From contig NZ_CP133190.1 in the NCBI RefSeq assembly GCF_030913705.1, forward strand, positions 2,108,001 to 2,172,000: a DNA stretch of 64,000 nucleotides, in the 5' to 3' direction. Shown here piece after piece: positions 9,586 through 17,838 of the stretch; positions within the stretch are counted from its first letter, which is position 1, and each line of letters starts with the position of its first letter. The position numbers and the translations under genes were made by a program. The notes beneath the pieces are model-generated. The model made no database searches and was not told the origin of the DNA. It saw nothing but the letters and a program-made list of their open reading frames with translations. This stretch comes from Anaerocolumna sp. MB42-C2 (lineage in GTDB: Bacteria > Bacillota > Clostridia > Lachnospirales > Lachnospiraceae).

Positions 9586-9718
9586 AACCATGAAGAAACA
9601 TTTACAATTCACAAATAAAACAGGAATTAACAGATTCTATTTGTCTTTTGCGAAGTTTCAATAATAAGATATGTAATATTATTTACAAAATACATGTTAT
9701 ATTAAGGAGGCTACGTAC

Positions 9719-10309
9719 ATGAAAGAAACTGTAACAATGAAATTTGTAACAAGAAAAGAAATAACCAAAGGTACCAACAATCAATTAAGAAAGTTGGGCT
9801 ATCTGACTGGTAACATATCCGGTAAGGGTATCCCCTCCGTTGCTGTTGCCGTTAAAAAAGATGAACTTAGAAAATATCTTAATAAGTACGGAAGAAATAC
9901 CATATTTAAACTGGAGAGTGAAGACAATTCTACATATAATGTAATGATCAAAGACATCCAGATTTCCCCTGTAAACCATGATTTCAGCCATGTGGATTTT
10001 CAGAAGATAACCCTTTCTGATGAGATAAAAACAGAAGTTTTGCTTAAGATAACCGGTATTGAACTTCTGGAATCCAAACATCTATATCTAAACCGGCAAA
10101 TGGATGCCCTTCTGGTAACCGGATTGCCGCAGAATATTCCGGAAGATCTTGCTATAGATGTTTCCGGTTTATCTGCCGGTGAAGTTATTACGGTAGGTGA
10201 TTTAAAACTTCCGGAGGGCATCCGCGCTGAAATCCATCCGGAGCAGATTGTTCTTTCTGCAAGCGTATCGAAAAATGAAGAGGTTCCGGAAGAAACTCCG
10301 GAACAATAA
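9719..10309 (+). CDS. rplY: Ribosomal protein bL25 / general stress protein Ctc
   Basis: The 196-residue protein matches the long (TL5/Ctc) form of bL25: an N-terminal 5S rRNA-binding beta-barrel (about residues 1-95) and a C-terminal domain containing MDALLVTGLPQNIPEDLAID and LPEGIRAEIHP. It ends with a Glu-rich tail. It binds 5S rRNA on the large subunit. It is a single-gene unit with its own promoter and a strong hairpin terminator, unrelated to the neighbouring sugar genes. Confidence 0.9.
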   Translation: MKETVTMKFVTRKEITKGTNNQLRKLGYLTGNISGKGIPSVAVAVKKDELRKYLNKYGRNTIFKLESEDNSTYNVMIKDIQISPVNHDFSHVDFQKITLSDEIKTEVLLKITGIELLESKHLYLNRQMDALLVTGLPQNIPEDLAIDVSGLSAGEVITVGDLKLPEGIRAEIHPEQIVLSASVSKNEEVPEETPEQ

Positions 10310-10319
10310 TATAACCATC

Positions 10320-10397
10320 AAGGGCTGTTGCAAATACTGTAATAAACTCAAATTTTTCACAGAGTTTATTCCTATATCTGCAACAGCCCTTTTACAA
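10320..10397 (+). terminator. Hairpin terminator after bL25, member of a dispersed palindrome family
   Basis: AAGGGCTGTTGCA (10320-10332) pairs with TGCAACAGCCCTT (10379-10392), and AATAAACTC/GAGTTTATT form an inner stem. The run TTTTACAATAA follows. The same GCTGTTGCAAA stem recurs at 27393-27437, with a half copy at 27655-27666 and a divergent form at 35905-35951. It may serve both convergent genes (bL25 and MATE). Confidence 0.75.
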
Positions 10398-10431
10398 TAA
10401 TCAGACTATTTCAACAATTAAATACTTAAAT

Positions 10432-11856
10432 TTATTCAATATCATTTACAGCAGTTTCAATACAATCATCAATATCAACTTCAGCAATTTTCAGTTTCTC
10501 TGTTTTTATGGAATTATGGCTGTTATCGAGCTGTTTCATTTCTATCATAATAAAGGTACCGGTAATCACTGATGATATAACATCCGCTAAAGGTCCCGCT
10601 GATATAACACCATTCAGCCCAAAAAATTTTGGTAATATGAGTAATGCCGGAATTAGAATTAAGACCTGCCGTGAAAGTCCAAGTAAGGCAGAATGTTTCG
10701 GTTTACCCACAGCCTGGAAGTAATTAGAGGAAATAATCTGGAATCCGATAATCGGCAAAAACATCAAAAACCTTTTAAGTGCAAATACACTGAATTCAAT
10801 CAGTTCCTTATCTTTCCTGTTAAACAGAAATACCAGCTGCTCCGGAAATATTCTGGTGACAATCCAGCCGATTATTACAATTGCCGTAGCAAAAATAACT
10901 GCTAATTTATACGCCTCTTTTACTCTTTTATATTTCTTAGCACCGTAATTATAACCTATAATAGGCTGAACACCCTGATTGATACCAAAAAGAGGCATAA
11001 TCATAAGCGTAACAATACTATTTACAACACCCATACCGGATACGGCTACATCACCGCCATACGTACCCAAGCTGGTATTCAGAATAAGATTCTGTACACT
11101 TGCCGCCAGCTGCATGGCAAAAGGAGCAGTCCCTACAATTATGATACCTTTAACTGCAAAAGTTTTTAATAATAAATTTTTACGGATTATTTTTAATAAA
11201 CTGCTGCCACGAAGAAAATACAAAAATACCCACGCTGCCGAAATAAATTGTGCAAGTATGGTAGCAATTGCTGCTCCCCGCATTCCCATACCGAAAACAA
11301 ATATAAATAAAGGATCTAAAGCAGTATTAATTATCGCACCGATTAACATGGTATACATTGCGATTCGGGGATTTCCCTCCGACCTTATGAAATTATTCAT
11401 ACCCATTCCAAGTGATTGAAATACACCGCCGATTAATATAATCTGCAAATAATCCCTGGCATACGGTAATATCTGTTCGCTGGCGCCCAAAACTCTTAAC
11501 ATTGGATCCATAAATATCAACCCAAACACAGTTATTAAGATCGAACTGATTATTAATAAACTGATTGCATTTCCAAAAATAACTTCCGCTTCTTCTTTTT
11601 TATTTTCTCCTAAACGAATGGATACTAAAGAATTAGCACCGATACCTATCAGCATTGAAAACGCCATCATAATTAACATAACAGGGAAAACGATTGTAAT
11701 ACCTGCTATACCTAAAAAACCCACACCATTTCCTATAAATATTCGGTCTACTACATTATATAAAGCATTCACAATCATACCGATAATAGCAGGTATGGAA
11801 AATTTAAATAACAACTTTGATATCTTTTCTTCTCCTAATTGTCTGGATTTATCCAT
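10432..11856 (-). CDS. MATE-family multidrug efflux transporter
   Basis: This 474-residue membrane protein has about twelve hydrophobic segments in two similar halves. It shows MATE features such as FSIPAIIGMIVNALYNVVDR near the N-terminus and GINQGVQPIIGYNYGAKKYK at the start of the second half. It would export cationic drugs or toxins in exchange for Na+ or H+. It follows the marR-family gene after 18 bases and should be co-transcribed and repressed with it. The C-terminus is acidic and extends beyond the last membrane segment. Confidence 0.9.
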   Translation of the reverse strand: MDKSRQLGEEKISKLLFKFSIPAIIGMIVNALYNVVDRIFIGNGVGFLGIAGITIVFPVMLIMMAFSMLIGIGANSLVSIRLGENKKEEAEVIFGNAISLLIISSILITVFGLIFMDPMLRVLGASEQILPYARDYLQIILIGGVFQSLGMGMNNFIRSEGNPRIAMYTMLIGAIINTALDPLFIFVFGMGMRGAAIATILAQFISAAWVFLYFLRGSSLLKIIRKNLLLKTFAVKGIIIVGTAPFAMQLAASVQNLILNTSLGTYGGDVAVSGMGVVNSIVTLMIMPLFGINQGVQPIIGYNYGAKKYKRVKEAYKLAVIFATAIVIIGWIVTRIFPEQLVFLFNRKDKELIEFSVFALKRFLMFLPIIGFQIISSNYFQAVGKPKHSALLGLSRQVLILIPALLILPKFFGLNGVISAGPLADVISSVITGTFIMIEMKQLDNSHNSIKTEKLKIAEVDIDDCIETAVNDIE

Positions 11857-11874
11857 TTAATCACTCCTGTCCGA

Positions 11875-12315
11875 TCATTCTTTACAGTTCTCGGTAACCC
11901 GTAATAAATAATTCTTAAAATTAACAACTTCTTCTTCTGTAAAACCTTTTAATATTCTGAAACTATTCTCTGTGGCGATATCCTCCAGCTCTTTTAACTT
12001 ATCCGTCGCTTTTTTGGTAACCCTGATCAGACAGGATCTTTTGTCCTGGGGATTCAGAACACGTTCGGCCCAGCCCTGCGCTTCCATTCTTTCCAGAATT
12101 CCGGTCATTGTAGGCCTGTCAAATTCCAGCCTTGCTGCAATACAGGCAGGTGATAAACCTAATTCATTATTATTTATTTGATAATAATAAATCTCCTTAA
12201 GTACTGCCAATTGACCGGGCGTTATATCAAATTTACTTAATTTATTAGTAAAGTGACATTTTGCGGACATGGCTGCTCTGTGTAAGATATACCCTATTTC
12301 TTTTTCCCTGTTCAT
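11875..12315 (-). CDS. MarR-family transcriptional repressor
   Basis: The 146-residue protein has the winged-helix MarR fold: SPACIAARLEFDRPTMTGIL is the recognition region, and AERVLNPQDKRSCLIRVT is the wing with the conserved D-R pair. I chose the ATG at 12315 because AGGAGG lies seven bases upstream. A longer frame to 12438 would run through the promoter and operator. It probably represses itself and the MATE gene through the palindrome at 12404-12423. Its leader has two perfect hairpins (12368-12390 and 12333-12352). Confidence 0.9.
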   Translation of the reverse strand: MNREKEIGYILHRAAMSAKCHFTNKLSKFDITPGQLAVLKEIYYYQINNNELGLSPACIAARLEFDRPTMTGILERMEAQGWAERVLNPQDKRSCLIRVTKKATDKLKELEDIATENSFRILKGFTEEEVVNFKNYLLRVTENCKE

Positions 12316-12332
12316 ATTTATACCTCCTGCAT

Positions 12333-12390
12333 AACGCAGACCTGTCTGCGTTACTGCTTTAATAAGTAGTTTGAAAGGAACTTTCAAACT
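12333..12390 (-). promoter_or_regulatory. Two-hairpin leader of marR, degenerate copy of the leader element
   Basis: Read on the - strand, AGTTTGAAAG/CTTTCAAACT (12368-12390, 3-base loop) is followed by AACGCAGAC/GTCTGCGTT (12333-12352), then the ribosome site and ATG. The second hairpin matches those before the genes starting at 55723 and 62672. The middle part with AGAAAGGA and GCCACA seen at 55796-55810 is missing here. Confidence 0.6.
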
Positions 12391-12403
12391 TTTCACCTCT
12401 AAG

Positions 12404-12438
12404 ATAGTTAGTATACTAACTATTTTAAATAAAGTCAA
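12404..12438 (-). promoter_or_regulatory. marR-MATE promoter with overlapping palindromic operator
   Basis: On the - strand TTGACT (12438-12433) and TATACT (12415-12410) are spaced by exactly 17 bases, a strong sigma-A promoter. The perfect 20-base palindrome ATAGTTAGTATACTAACTAT (12404-12423) covers the -10 box, the typical placement of a MarR operator. Repression by the gene's own product is the natural inference. Confidence 0.8.
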
Positions 12439-12658
12439 GGCTGCAAGCTATTTTTTCAATAAAAAGATTCTCCCTGTATTTTTAGAACCTCAAAACTAGT
12501 CAATTGGTTTTGACGTTTTAATCTTAAATTATACGAACGAGAAAATTAACCTGTTTTGGTATTCTTTTATTAAGGAAATGCAGAATAGGTATTTTATTAA
12601 TAGAAGAAAATAAGTTTGAGAACAACAATCTCAAATTAATGAAAGGCGGTAAGTTATC

Positions 12659-13036
12659 ATGAATCATAATGTTTCAAACAATTTAAACAAAACAAGCAGT
12701 GAGAATGAACGCAGAGTCGATCACCTTATTAATTTAGTGGAAAAAGAGACGAGAACCGAACGGCATCTGGAGCAGAACTCGGATATTTCAAATCCGGAAA
12801 ATATACAACATGCAAAAGAAGTTCAGCAAAACCGCGAAGAAGAAATTGACAATCTGAAAAACATCCTTGTTTCCGGTGAACACAGTAATAATAACCAGGT
12901 AAAAAACCTGGAAAAACGTTATGAATATACCAATGGTTACCTGGAGCATAATAAAGACCATATGGATAAAGAGGCTCTAAAAAATACGATTGAAAAGCAG
13001 GAACATCGCAAAGATCAGTTAAATTCCATGAAATAA
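12659..13036 (+). CDS. Small hydrophilic coiled-coil protein of unknown function
   Basis: The 125-residue protein is preceded by GAAAGGCGG eight to ten bases before the ATG. It has no cysteine, no membrane segment and no signal peptide. About half its residues are Glu, Lys, Asn, Gln or Asp, and the spacing of Leu/Ile suggests two alpha-helical coiled coils (about residues 14-55 and 60-120). I do not recognise the family. Similar small hydrophilic proteins in Clostridia can be spore or stress proteins, but nothing here proves that. It is a single-gene unit followed by a terminator. Confidence 0.6.
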   Translation: MNHNVSNNLNKTSSENERRVDHLINLVEKETRTERHLEQNSDISNPENIQHAKEVQQNREEEIDNLKNILVSGEHSNNNQVKNLEKRYEYTNGYLEHNKDHMDKEALKNTIEKQEHRKDQLNSMK

Positions 13037-13067
13037 ATATAGAGGAATCCTGAGGAAAGTAATTTAT

Positions 13068-13126
13068 AAAACCACTTTTTTCATAGACAGCTTTCGTAAA
13101 TGCCGGCCTATTAAAAAGTGGTTTTA
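13068..13126. terminator. Terminator between the small protein gene and the DUF5107 gene
   Basis: AAAACCACTTTTT (13068-13080) pairs with AAAAAGTGGTTTT (13113-13125). With A and T tracts at both ends it could act for both converging genes. Confidence 0.65.
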
Positions 13127-13176
13127 ATAATATTGCAACCAGGATACTTAAATTTTATTGAACTTAGAGCATTGTT

Positions 13177-16100
13177 TCAAATTTTATTATATAAAATACA
13201 ATTTAAATGATTTTTATCTAATTCCAGGGTTTTTGCAAATGCTTCTTTTGCCTTCTCTATATCTCCAAGCCCTAAATTTCCCAATCCAATCAGATAATAA
13301 CAATGAGCTTCATTTCTTTTATCCCAATCTTCCTCAAAAATCATAAAATCCGGCAGGGATACCGCAAAATAATCGATTCGTATTTTGTCAAACCTGTGCT
13401 GTTCCCCGTAGTCAATTAATTTGTAAAATCTGGCATTGGACGCTGCTGTTTTACCTAATTTTTTTAAAGCAAGACCCTGATATAAAATCATATCTGCAGG
13501 CTGGTCATTATAATACATCATACCTGCAGGTTCTTCGTTTCCTTCTGCTGCCAGATTGTAGTATTCTTTTGCAAACTCTGTTTTTCCCATAGCCTCATAA
13601 GTGCAGCCGATATAATAATTCAGATGGTTATCCTTTGTTCCTTCTAATTTTCCTTCCCCCAGGTTCTCAGGATAAACCAGGGCAGCTTTTAGATACTTCA
13701 TTGCTTTATCATAATCTCCTGCCTTTAATTCACCTTTGGCAAGTTCTAAAAGAGACGTTTTGTATTGGGCAGTTACTTTACCTTCTCCACCTTCCCACGG
13801 ATGAAATTTATGAGCCAGGATGTTATCCAATGCTTTCGCGTGTTCACCAATCTGATTTAATAGAGTAATATATTCAATATACATATCATCCCTTTGCTTA
13901 AAAGTATCCGGGTGTGTTTCATATAATGACAATCTTTCTGCGGCGGATAAGTTAAACTTCTTATATAATTGATCCAACTCAAGCATGATTCTGTCATCCG
14001 TTGTATTAAGAGCAAAAGCTTTTTCAAGAGCTTTCCTTGCTTTGACCGGATCTTTCTCTTTATTATAATATACATGAGAGAGATTTCTGAAAACTGCCCC
14101 ATTGGAGTTATCCCGTTCTGCACTTATCTCCCATAATTCTTTTGCTGTTTTAAACTGCTTTTTGTCATAATATAAATTTCCCAGCAAATAAGGTGCTTTG
14201 GCATCTTTTTTGTTATTTTCTATTGCATAAAAAAGTACCGGTATGTCCTCTAATTTATTAGGAAAACAAAAAAGGTTGGTTCGCTTTTGCGCAGCTTTTA
14301 ATGCTTCTTCAGCTTCATTCGTATCGGACAATTTATTGCTGTAATATGCTTCATAATATTTCAGCATGGGATTTTCTTCGCTGCAAAGTTTTAGAACATC
14401 GATTGCTTCCTGATATAAACCGAATTCCGCGTAATCTCTTGCTGTCTGAATAAAATTCTCAGAGAAATTACGCATAAGACTAACTAAGTTCTCAGTTAAT
14501 TCCTCCCCTGATTCATTATAAGCCAACGGTTTTTCACTTTTGGTCCCCTGCTGATTATTTTCAGTTTCAGATATTACATTGACAGCTTTTTGATTTAATA
14601 TCTTTTCATAGGCACTGACATAATCAAACCCATCGATTTTTAGACTTTCTTCAATAAAGTCATTAACCTCTTTATGTCCCAGCTTTCTTAAAATTACTGC
14701 TTTTAAACCTCTGGCTTTGATATTATGGCTGTTTTTTATTAATGCTTTCTCTATGAATTCCAAAGCTTCCTTATACTTCTCTTTCCTTACTGCAATAGCC
14801 GCTAAATAATAAAAGGACATTTCCTGCTGCTCATTTGTCCAGGATGCCTTATAGAAAGCATCAAATGCTTCTTCCATATGTTCCTGACAGAATAGTGACA
14901 GACCCAGAAAATAATATGCTTCACTATTATATGGATTGGGATTTTTCCATGTCAGCCTTTTAATTGCCGTGCGAAAATGCTCTTCTGCCTCTTTTAATAA
15001 TCCCCTTCGGAATAAAAGGGATCCGTAAGCATTATTAATGCGGATGTCTCCTTTATCCCTTCTCAACCCTTCCAGATAATAATCATCCGGTTCATAGGTA
15101 GCGTGACGATACTGTTCAATATGTAAACCTGTAAGATATAATTCTTCGTTTGTAAATATTTCAGCCGGGTCCTTGGCCGGTTCTGCAGGGTCCGGTAATT
15201 TTTCACTTTTCTTTTTAACGGGAGTATAATCTACGAGTAACCGATCCATTTTATCATAAACCTCCACTGTTAATTCGTGTTCTAAGGAGAAAGATAACGG
15301 AATGGTTTTTTCATAGATTGATACAGGTGATATCGTTTTTACATCCTGACTGATAAGTTCACCTTTATTTTTTAATACAATTTTAGCAGATTCATATTTC
15401 TCAGTGGCATATACACACAAATACACACTATTTTCTTCGCAAACCATATTTACCATTGCATGGATCGTGGCATTTTTTACTTCTCCCACGGACTTATACG
15501 GCATAAAATATTGCTTAAACGTCTTTTCTTCAAATGGTTTCAGCCAAGAAAAATCCGGCTGATTATCCGTATATACTCCGGTCATTAATTCAATATACGG
15601 CCCGTCTTCATCTGTCAGATTTCGGTCCCAGGCTTTGCCGAACTCTCCACTCCCCCAGGTCCACTGCTTTTTACCGGGAGAGATGTGATGATCCGCCACA
15701 TGGAGGATTCCAGCTTTTTTTCGGTAATCGTATCCTCCCACAAAATCAAAATCCGATCTTTCTGCCATATAGGAGGTGGGTACAGGTATATTTTTATACC
15801 TGGAAATATCTACCCCTTCGCTGTAATCCTTTTTATAATATACTCCGGTTGCTATAGGGAATTTGGATACATCCCTTTTCCCGTGATCCATAACAGCATG
15901 AACATCCGGCGGAAATATGGACTGAGTGTAATCATTGACTGCTACTGCCGGATTAGCCCACCAAAGAAAAGTCTGCGGGAACGGAGTCCTATTATAAAGC
16001 TGGCCTCTGATTTCTATATACGCTTTGTCCGGATATAAAGTAAAAGCCGCAATTCCTTTTGTTCCGTACATCTGATCCACGTCATTTACCAAAACCGTTC

Positions 16101-16539
16101 TGCTCCCATCTTCATTCTCCTGTAATTTATAATCTACCGGTAAAAAAGTGGTCGGTCTATGATGCTGGGGCCAGTTAAATTCAATTCCGCCTGAAATCCA
16201 CGGACCGGTTAAACCCACCAGAGCAGGTTTTATTACATGATTATAATATACGAAATCATAATCATTTGTTTTATCATAAGCTCTTTGGATTCTTCCTCCC
16301 AGTTCCGGCAGAATCATAACCTTAATATATTGATTTTCAAGGTATATGGCATGATATTCTTTATCCACCTTTTTATCACTGATTTTTTCTATCACCGGAT
16401 ATGGATATACTTTCCCTGAGCTGCCCTGATAGACTCTTTTTTCTGAAAATATCGGATTTTTACCCGGTTCTCCAATTTCATAGGTAGGAATTGTCACGAC
16501 TTCTTCCCATACCTTAACACTATTAAATTCCTCGTTCAA
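13177..16539 (-). CDS. DUF5107 domain protein with C-terminal tetratricopeptide repeats
   Basis: The 1120-residue protein starts at TTG (16539): AAGGAGG lies seven bases upstream, whereas a longer frame reaching 16647 has no ribosome site. Residues 1 to about 470 form a DUF5107 region rich in beta strands and aromatic residues, with GGRIQRAYDKTNDYDFVYYN and GGIEFNWPQHHRPTTFLPV, resembling galactose-mutarotase-like sugar-binding folds. From about residue 500 to the end there are many TPR-like repeats (AYYFLGLSLFCQEHMEEAF; APYLLGNLYYDKKQFKTAK). There is no signal peptide. Such proteins sit in sugar loci and are suspected carbohydrate-active enzymes, but the reaction is not established here. The divergent AraC gene may regulate it. 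Confidence 0.8.
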   Translation of the reverse strand: MNEEFNSVKVWEEVVTIPTYEIGEPGKNPIFSEKRVYQGSSGKVYPYPVIEKISDKKVDKEYHAIYLENQYIKVMILPELGGRIQRAYDKTNDYDFVYYNHVIKPALVGLTGPWISGGIEFNWPQHHRPTTFLPVDYKLQENEDGSRTVLVNDVDQMYGTKGIAAFTLYPDKAYIEIRGQLYNRTPFPQTFLWWANPAVAVNDYTQSIFPPDVHAVMDHGKRDVSKFPIATGVYYKKDYSEGVDISRYKNIPVPTSYMAERSDFDFVGGYDYRKKAGILHVADHHISPGKKQWTWGSGEFGKAWDRNLTDEDGPYIELMTGVYTDNQPDFSWLKPFEEKTFKQYFMPYKSVGEVKNATIHAMVNMVCEENSVYLCVYATEKYESAKIVLKNKGELISQDVKTISPVSIYEKTIPLSFSLEHELTVEVYDKMDRLLVDYTPVKKKSEKLPDPAEPAKDPAEIFTNEELYLTGLHIEQYRHATYEPDDYYLEGLRRDKGDIRINNAYGSLLFRRGLLKEAEEHFRTAIKRLTWKNPNPYNSEAYYFLGLSLFCQEHMEEAFDAFYKASWTNEQQEMSFYYLAAIAVRKEKYKEALEFIEKALIKNSHNIKARGLKAVILRKLGHKEVNDFIEESLKIDGFDYVSAYEKILNQKAVNVISETENNQQGTKSEKPLAYNESGEELTENLVSLMRNFSENFIQTARDYAEFGLYQEAIDVLKLCSEENPMLKYYEAYYSNKLSDTNEAEEALKAAQKRTNLFCFPNKLEDIPVLFYAIENNKKDAKAPYLLGNLYYDKKQFKTAKELWEISAERDNSNGAVFRNLSHVYYNKEKDPVKARKALEKAFALNTTDDRIMLELDQLYKKFNLSAAERLSLYETHPDTFKQRDDMYIEYITLLNQIGEHAKALDNILAHKFHPWEGGEGKVTAQYKTSLLELAKGELKAGDYDKAMKYLKAALVYPENLGEGKLEGTKDNHLNYYIGCTYEAMGKTEFAKEYYNLAAEGNEEPAGMMYYNDQPADMILYQGLALKKLGKTAASNARFYKLIDYGEQHRFDKIRIDYFAVSLPDFMIFEEDWDKRNEAHCYYLIGLGNLGLGDIEKAKEAFAKTLELDKNHLNCILYNKI

Positions 16540-16693
16540 ACTGATACCTCCTTGTTTTCTATTTGCAGTTGCATTATACAAAACATTTCTTTCAATTACA
16601 TTAGTTTGATTTGCTATATAGTTTTGAAAAATTGCTCTCTTTAACATCTTGTTTTTTATCTTATATATTATCCTAACTAAGAATTTTTACTTG

Positions 16694-16733
16694 TTGACAT
16701 GGTATTTCTTATACCTTATAATAACTATATAGT
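16694..16733 (+). promoter_or_regulatory. Promoter of the AraC-family gene, with palindrome at the start site
   Basis: TTGACA (16694-16699) and TATAAT (16717-16722) are perfect sigma-A boxes with a 17-base spacer. ACTATATAGT directly follows and is a 10-base palindrome over the probable transcription start. The same AACTATATAGT core occurs at 6184 and 17820. Confidence 0.75.
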
Positions 16734-16788
16734 ATATTCTGTGACCATGAAGTTTTAAAATTAGTCATGTCGGAAAGAGGTTGAAATT

Positions 16789-17652
16789 ATGAAACCCATT
16801 GATCTGGGATTATCCCCTGATTCAGCGATCTATTTTCATTCTGCCAGTACACAGGCGCAGAAGATGTTCTTTTGCCTTATGTGCACCGGCCATTATTACT
16901 GTGATACGAATTATGCTGTTTCCAGAAGTAAATATGACAGTTACTTAATTATGTATATTAAAAGAGGGCAGGGTTCTGTTACCATAGATCAAAACACCAT
17001 ACCTTTTTCAAGCGGGCAGGTAGTGCTGATTGATTGTTATAAACCTCATTCCTATAAAGCATTGGGTGATATGGAGACCTTATGGATTCACTTTTATGGT
17101 AATACCTCCAGGGAATATTGTGATTATATCGTTTCCAAGTCAGGTAATGTTATCACGTTAAAAGATACTTACTCCTTTGAAAATAAACTGAATAAAATTT
17201 ATACCTCTTTTTATAGTAACAATAAACTAAGCGAAGCCCTTATATCCCAATATATTACCAATTTATTAACTGCCCTGATTACTTTTACCAATGAAACCAA
17301 ACCAAGCTACAGTCATTCTGATACAATTGAAGATACCATTGCCTTTATCTGTGATAACATCAGCCGCAATATCAGTTTACATGAATTGGCTTCCCGGGTT
17401 TCTTTAAGTCCTTATTATTTTACCAGGCTGTTTAAAAAAGAAACGGGTTTTACTCCCCACGAATATATTATTACGGCCAGAATCAACGCAGCGAAATTTT
17501 ATTTAAAATCCTCCCGCTATCCTGTTAAGGAAATCTGTTTCAGCTGCGGTTTTACCAGTGAAAGCAATTTTTGCACCTCTTTTAAAAAAATAGTTGGCAT
17601 AACTCCGTCCGATTACCGGGAAAGCTTCTCCGGATTATCCGTAAAGTTATAA
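16789..17652 (+). CDS. AraC-family regulator with N-terminal cupin domain
   Basis: The 287-residue protein has an N-terminal cupin-like sugar-sensing domain (about residues 1-165; YLIMYIKRGQGSVTIDQNTI, SGQVVLIDCYKPHSYKA) and two C-terminal helix-turn-helix motifs (LHELASRVSLSPYYFTRLFK and VKEICFSCGFTSESNFCTSF). It converges with the GH36 alpha-galactosidase gene and diverges from the DUF5107 gene. It most likely activates one or both in response to a sugar. GGAAAGAGG precedes the ATG. Confidence 0.88.
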   Translation: MKPIDLGLSPDSAIYFHSASTQAQKMFFCLMCTGHYYCDTNYAVSRSKYDSYLIMYIKRGQGSVTIDQNTIPFSSGQVVLIDCYKPHSYKALGDMETLWIHFYGNTSREYCDYIVSKSGNVITLKDTYSFENKLNKIYTSFYSNNKLSEALISQYITNLLTALITFTNETKPSYSHSDTIEDTIAFICDNISRNISLHELASRVSLSPYYFTRLFKKETGFTPHEYIITARINAAKFYLKSSRYPVKEICFSCGFTSESNFCTSFKKIVGITPSDYRESFSGLSVKL

Positions 17653-17730
17653 TTAGGATACATTCGAATGTTCAGATGTTGTTGAAAATAAAAAATTTAT
17701 CTTACTTGGAGTCTGGTTTCCTATGTATGA

Positions 17731-17808
17731 CATGTAATTCATATAATTTTAGAGCTGAATCTTGTCCCTAAAGGCAACTGAAGCTATAAAATTCGTATGA
17801 ATTGTATG
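17731..17808. terminator. Large inverted repeat between convergent AraC and GH36 genes
   Basis: CATGTAATTCATATAATTTT followed by AGAGCT pairs with AGCTATAAAATTCGTATGAA followed by TTGTATG, with few mismatches. It lies between two converging genes, as expected for a bidirectional terminator. Confidence 0.55.
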
Positions 17809-17838
17809 GAACATTTAGATAACTATATAGTTTCGCAA

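Noticed and set aside
12316..12438. Longer N-terminus for the MarR protein
   Set aside because: The extra codons cover the promoter, the operator palindrome and two leader hairpins; AGGAGG is placed correctly for the ATG at 12315.
16540..16647. 36-codon longer N-terminus for the DUF5107 protein
   Set aside because: The upstream ATG lacks a ribosome site, whereas TTG 16539 has AAGGAGG at good distance, directly before the conserved domain.
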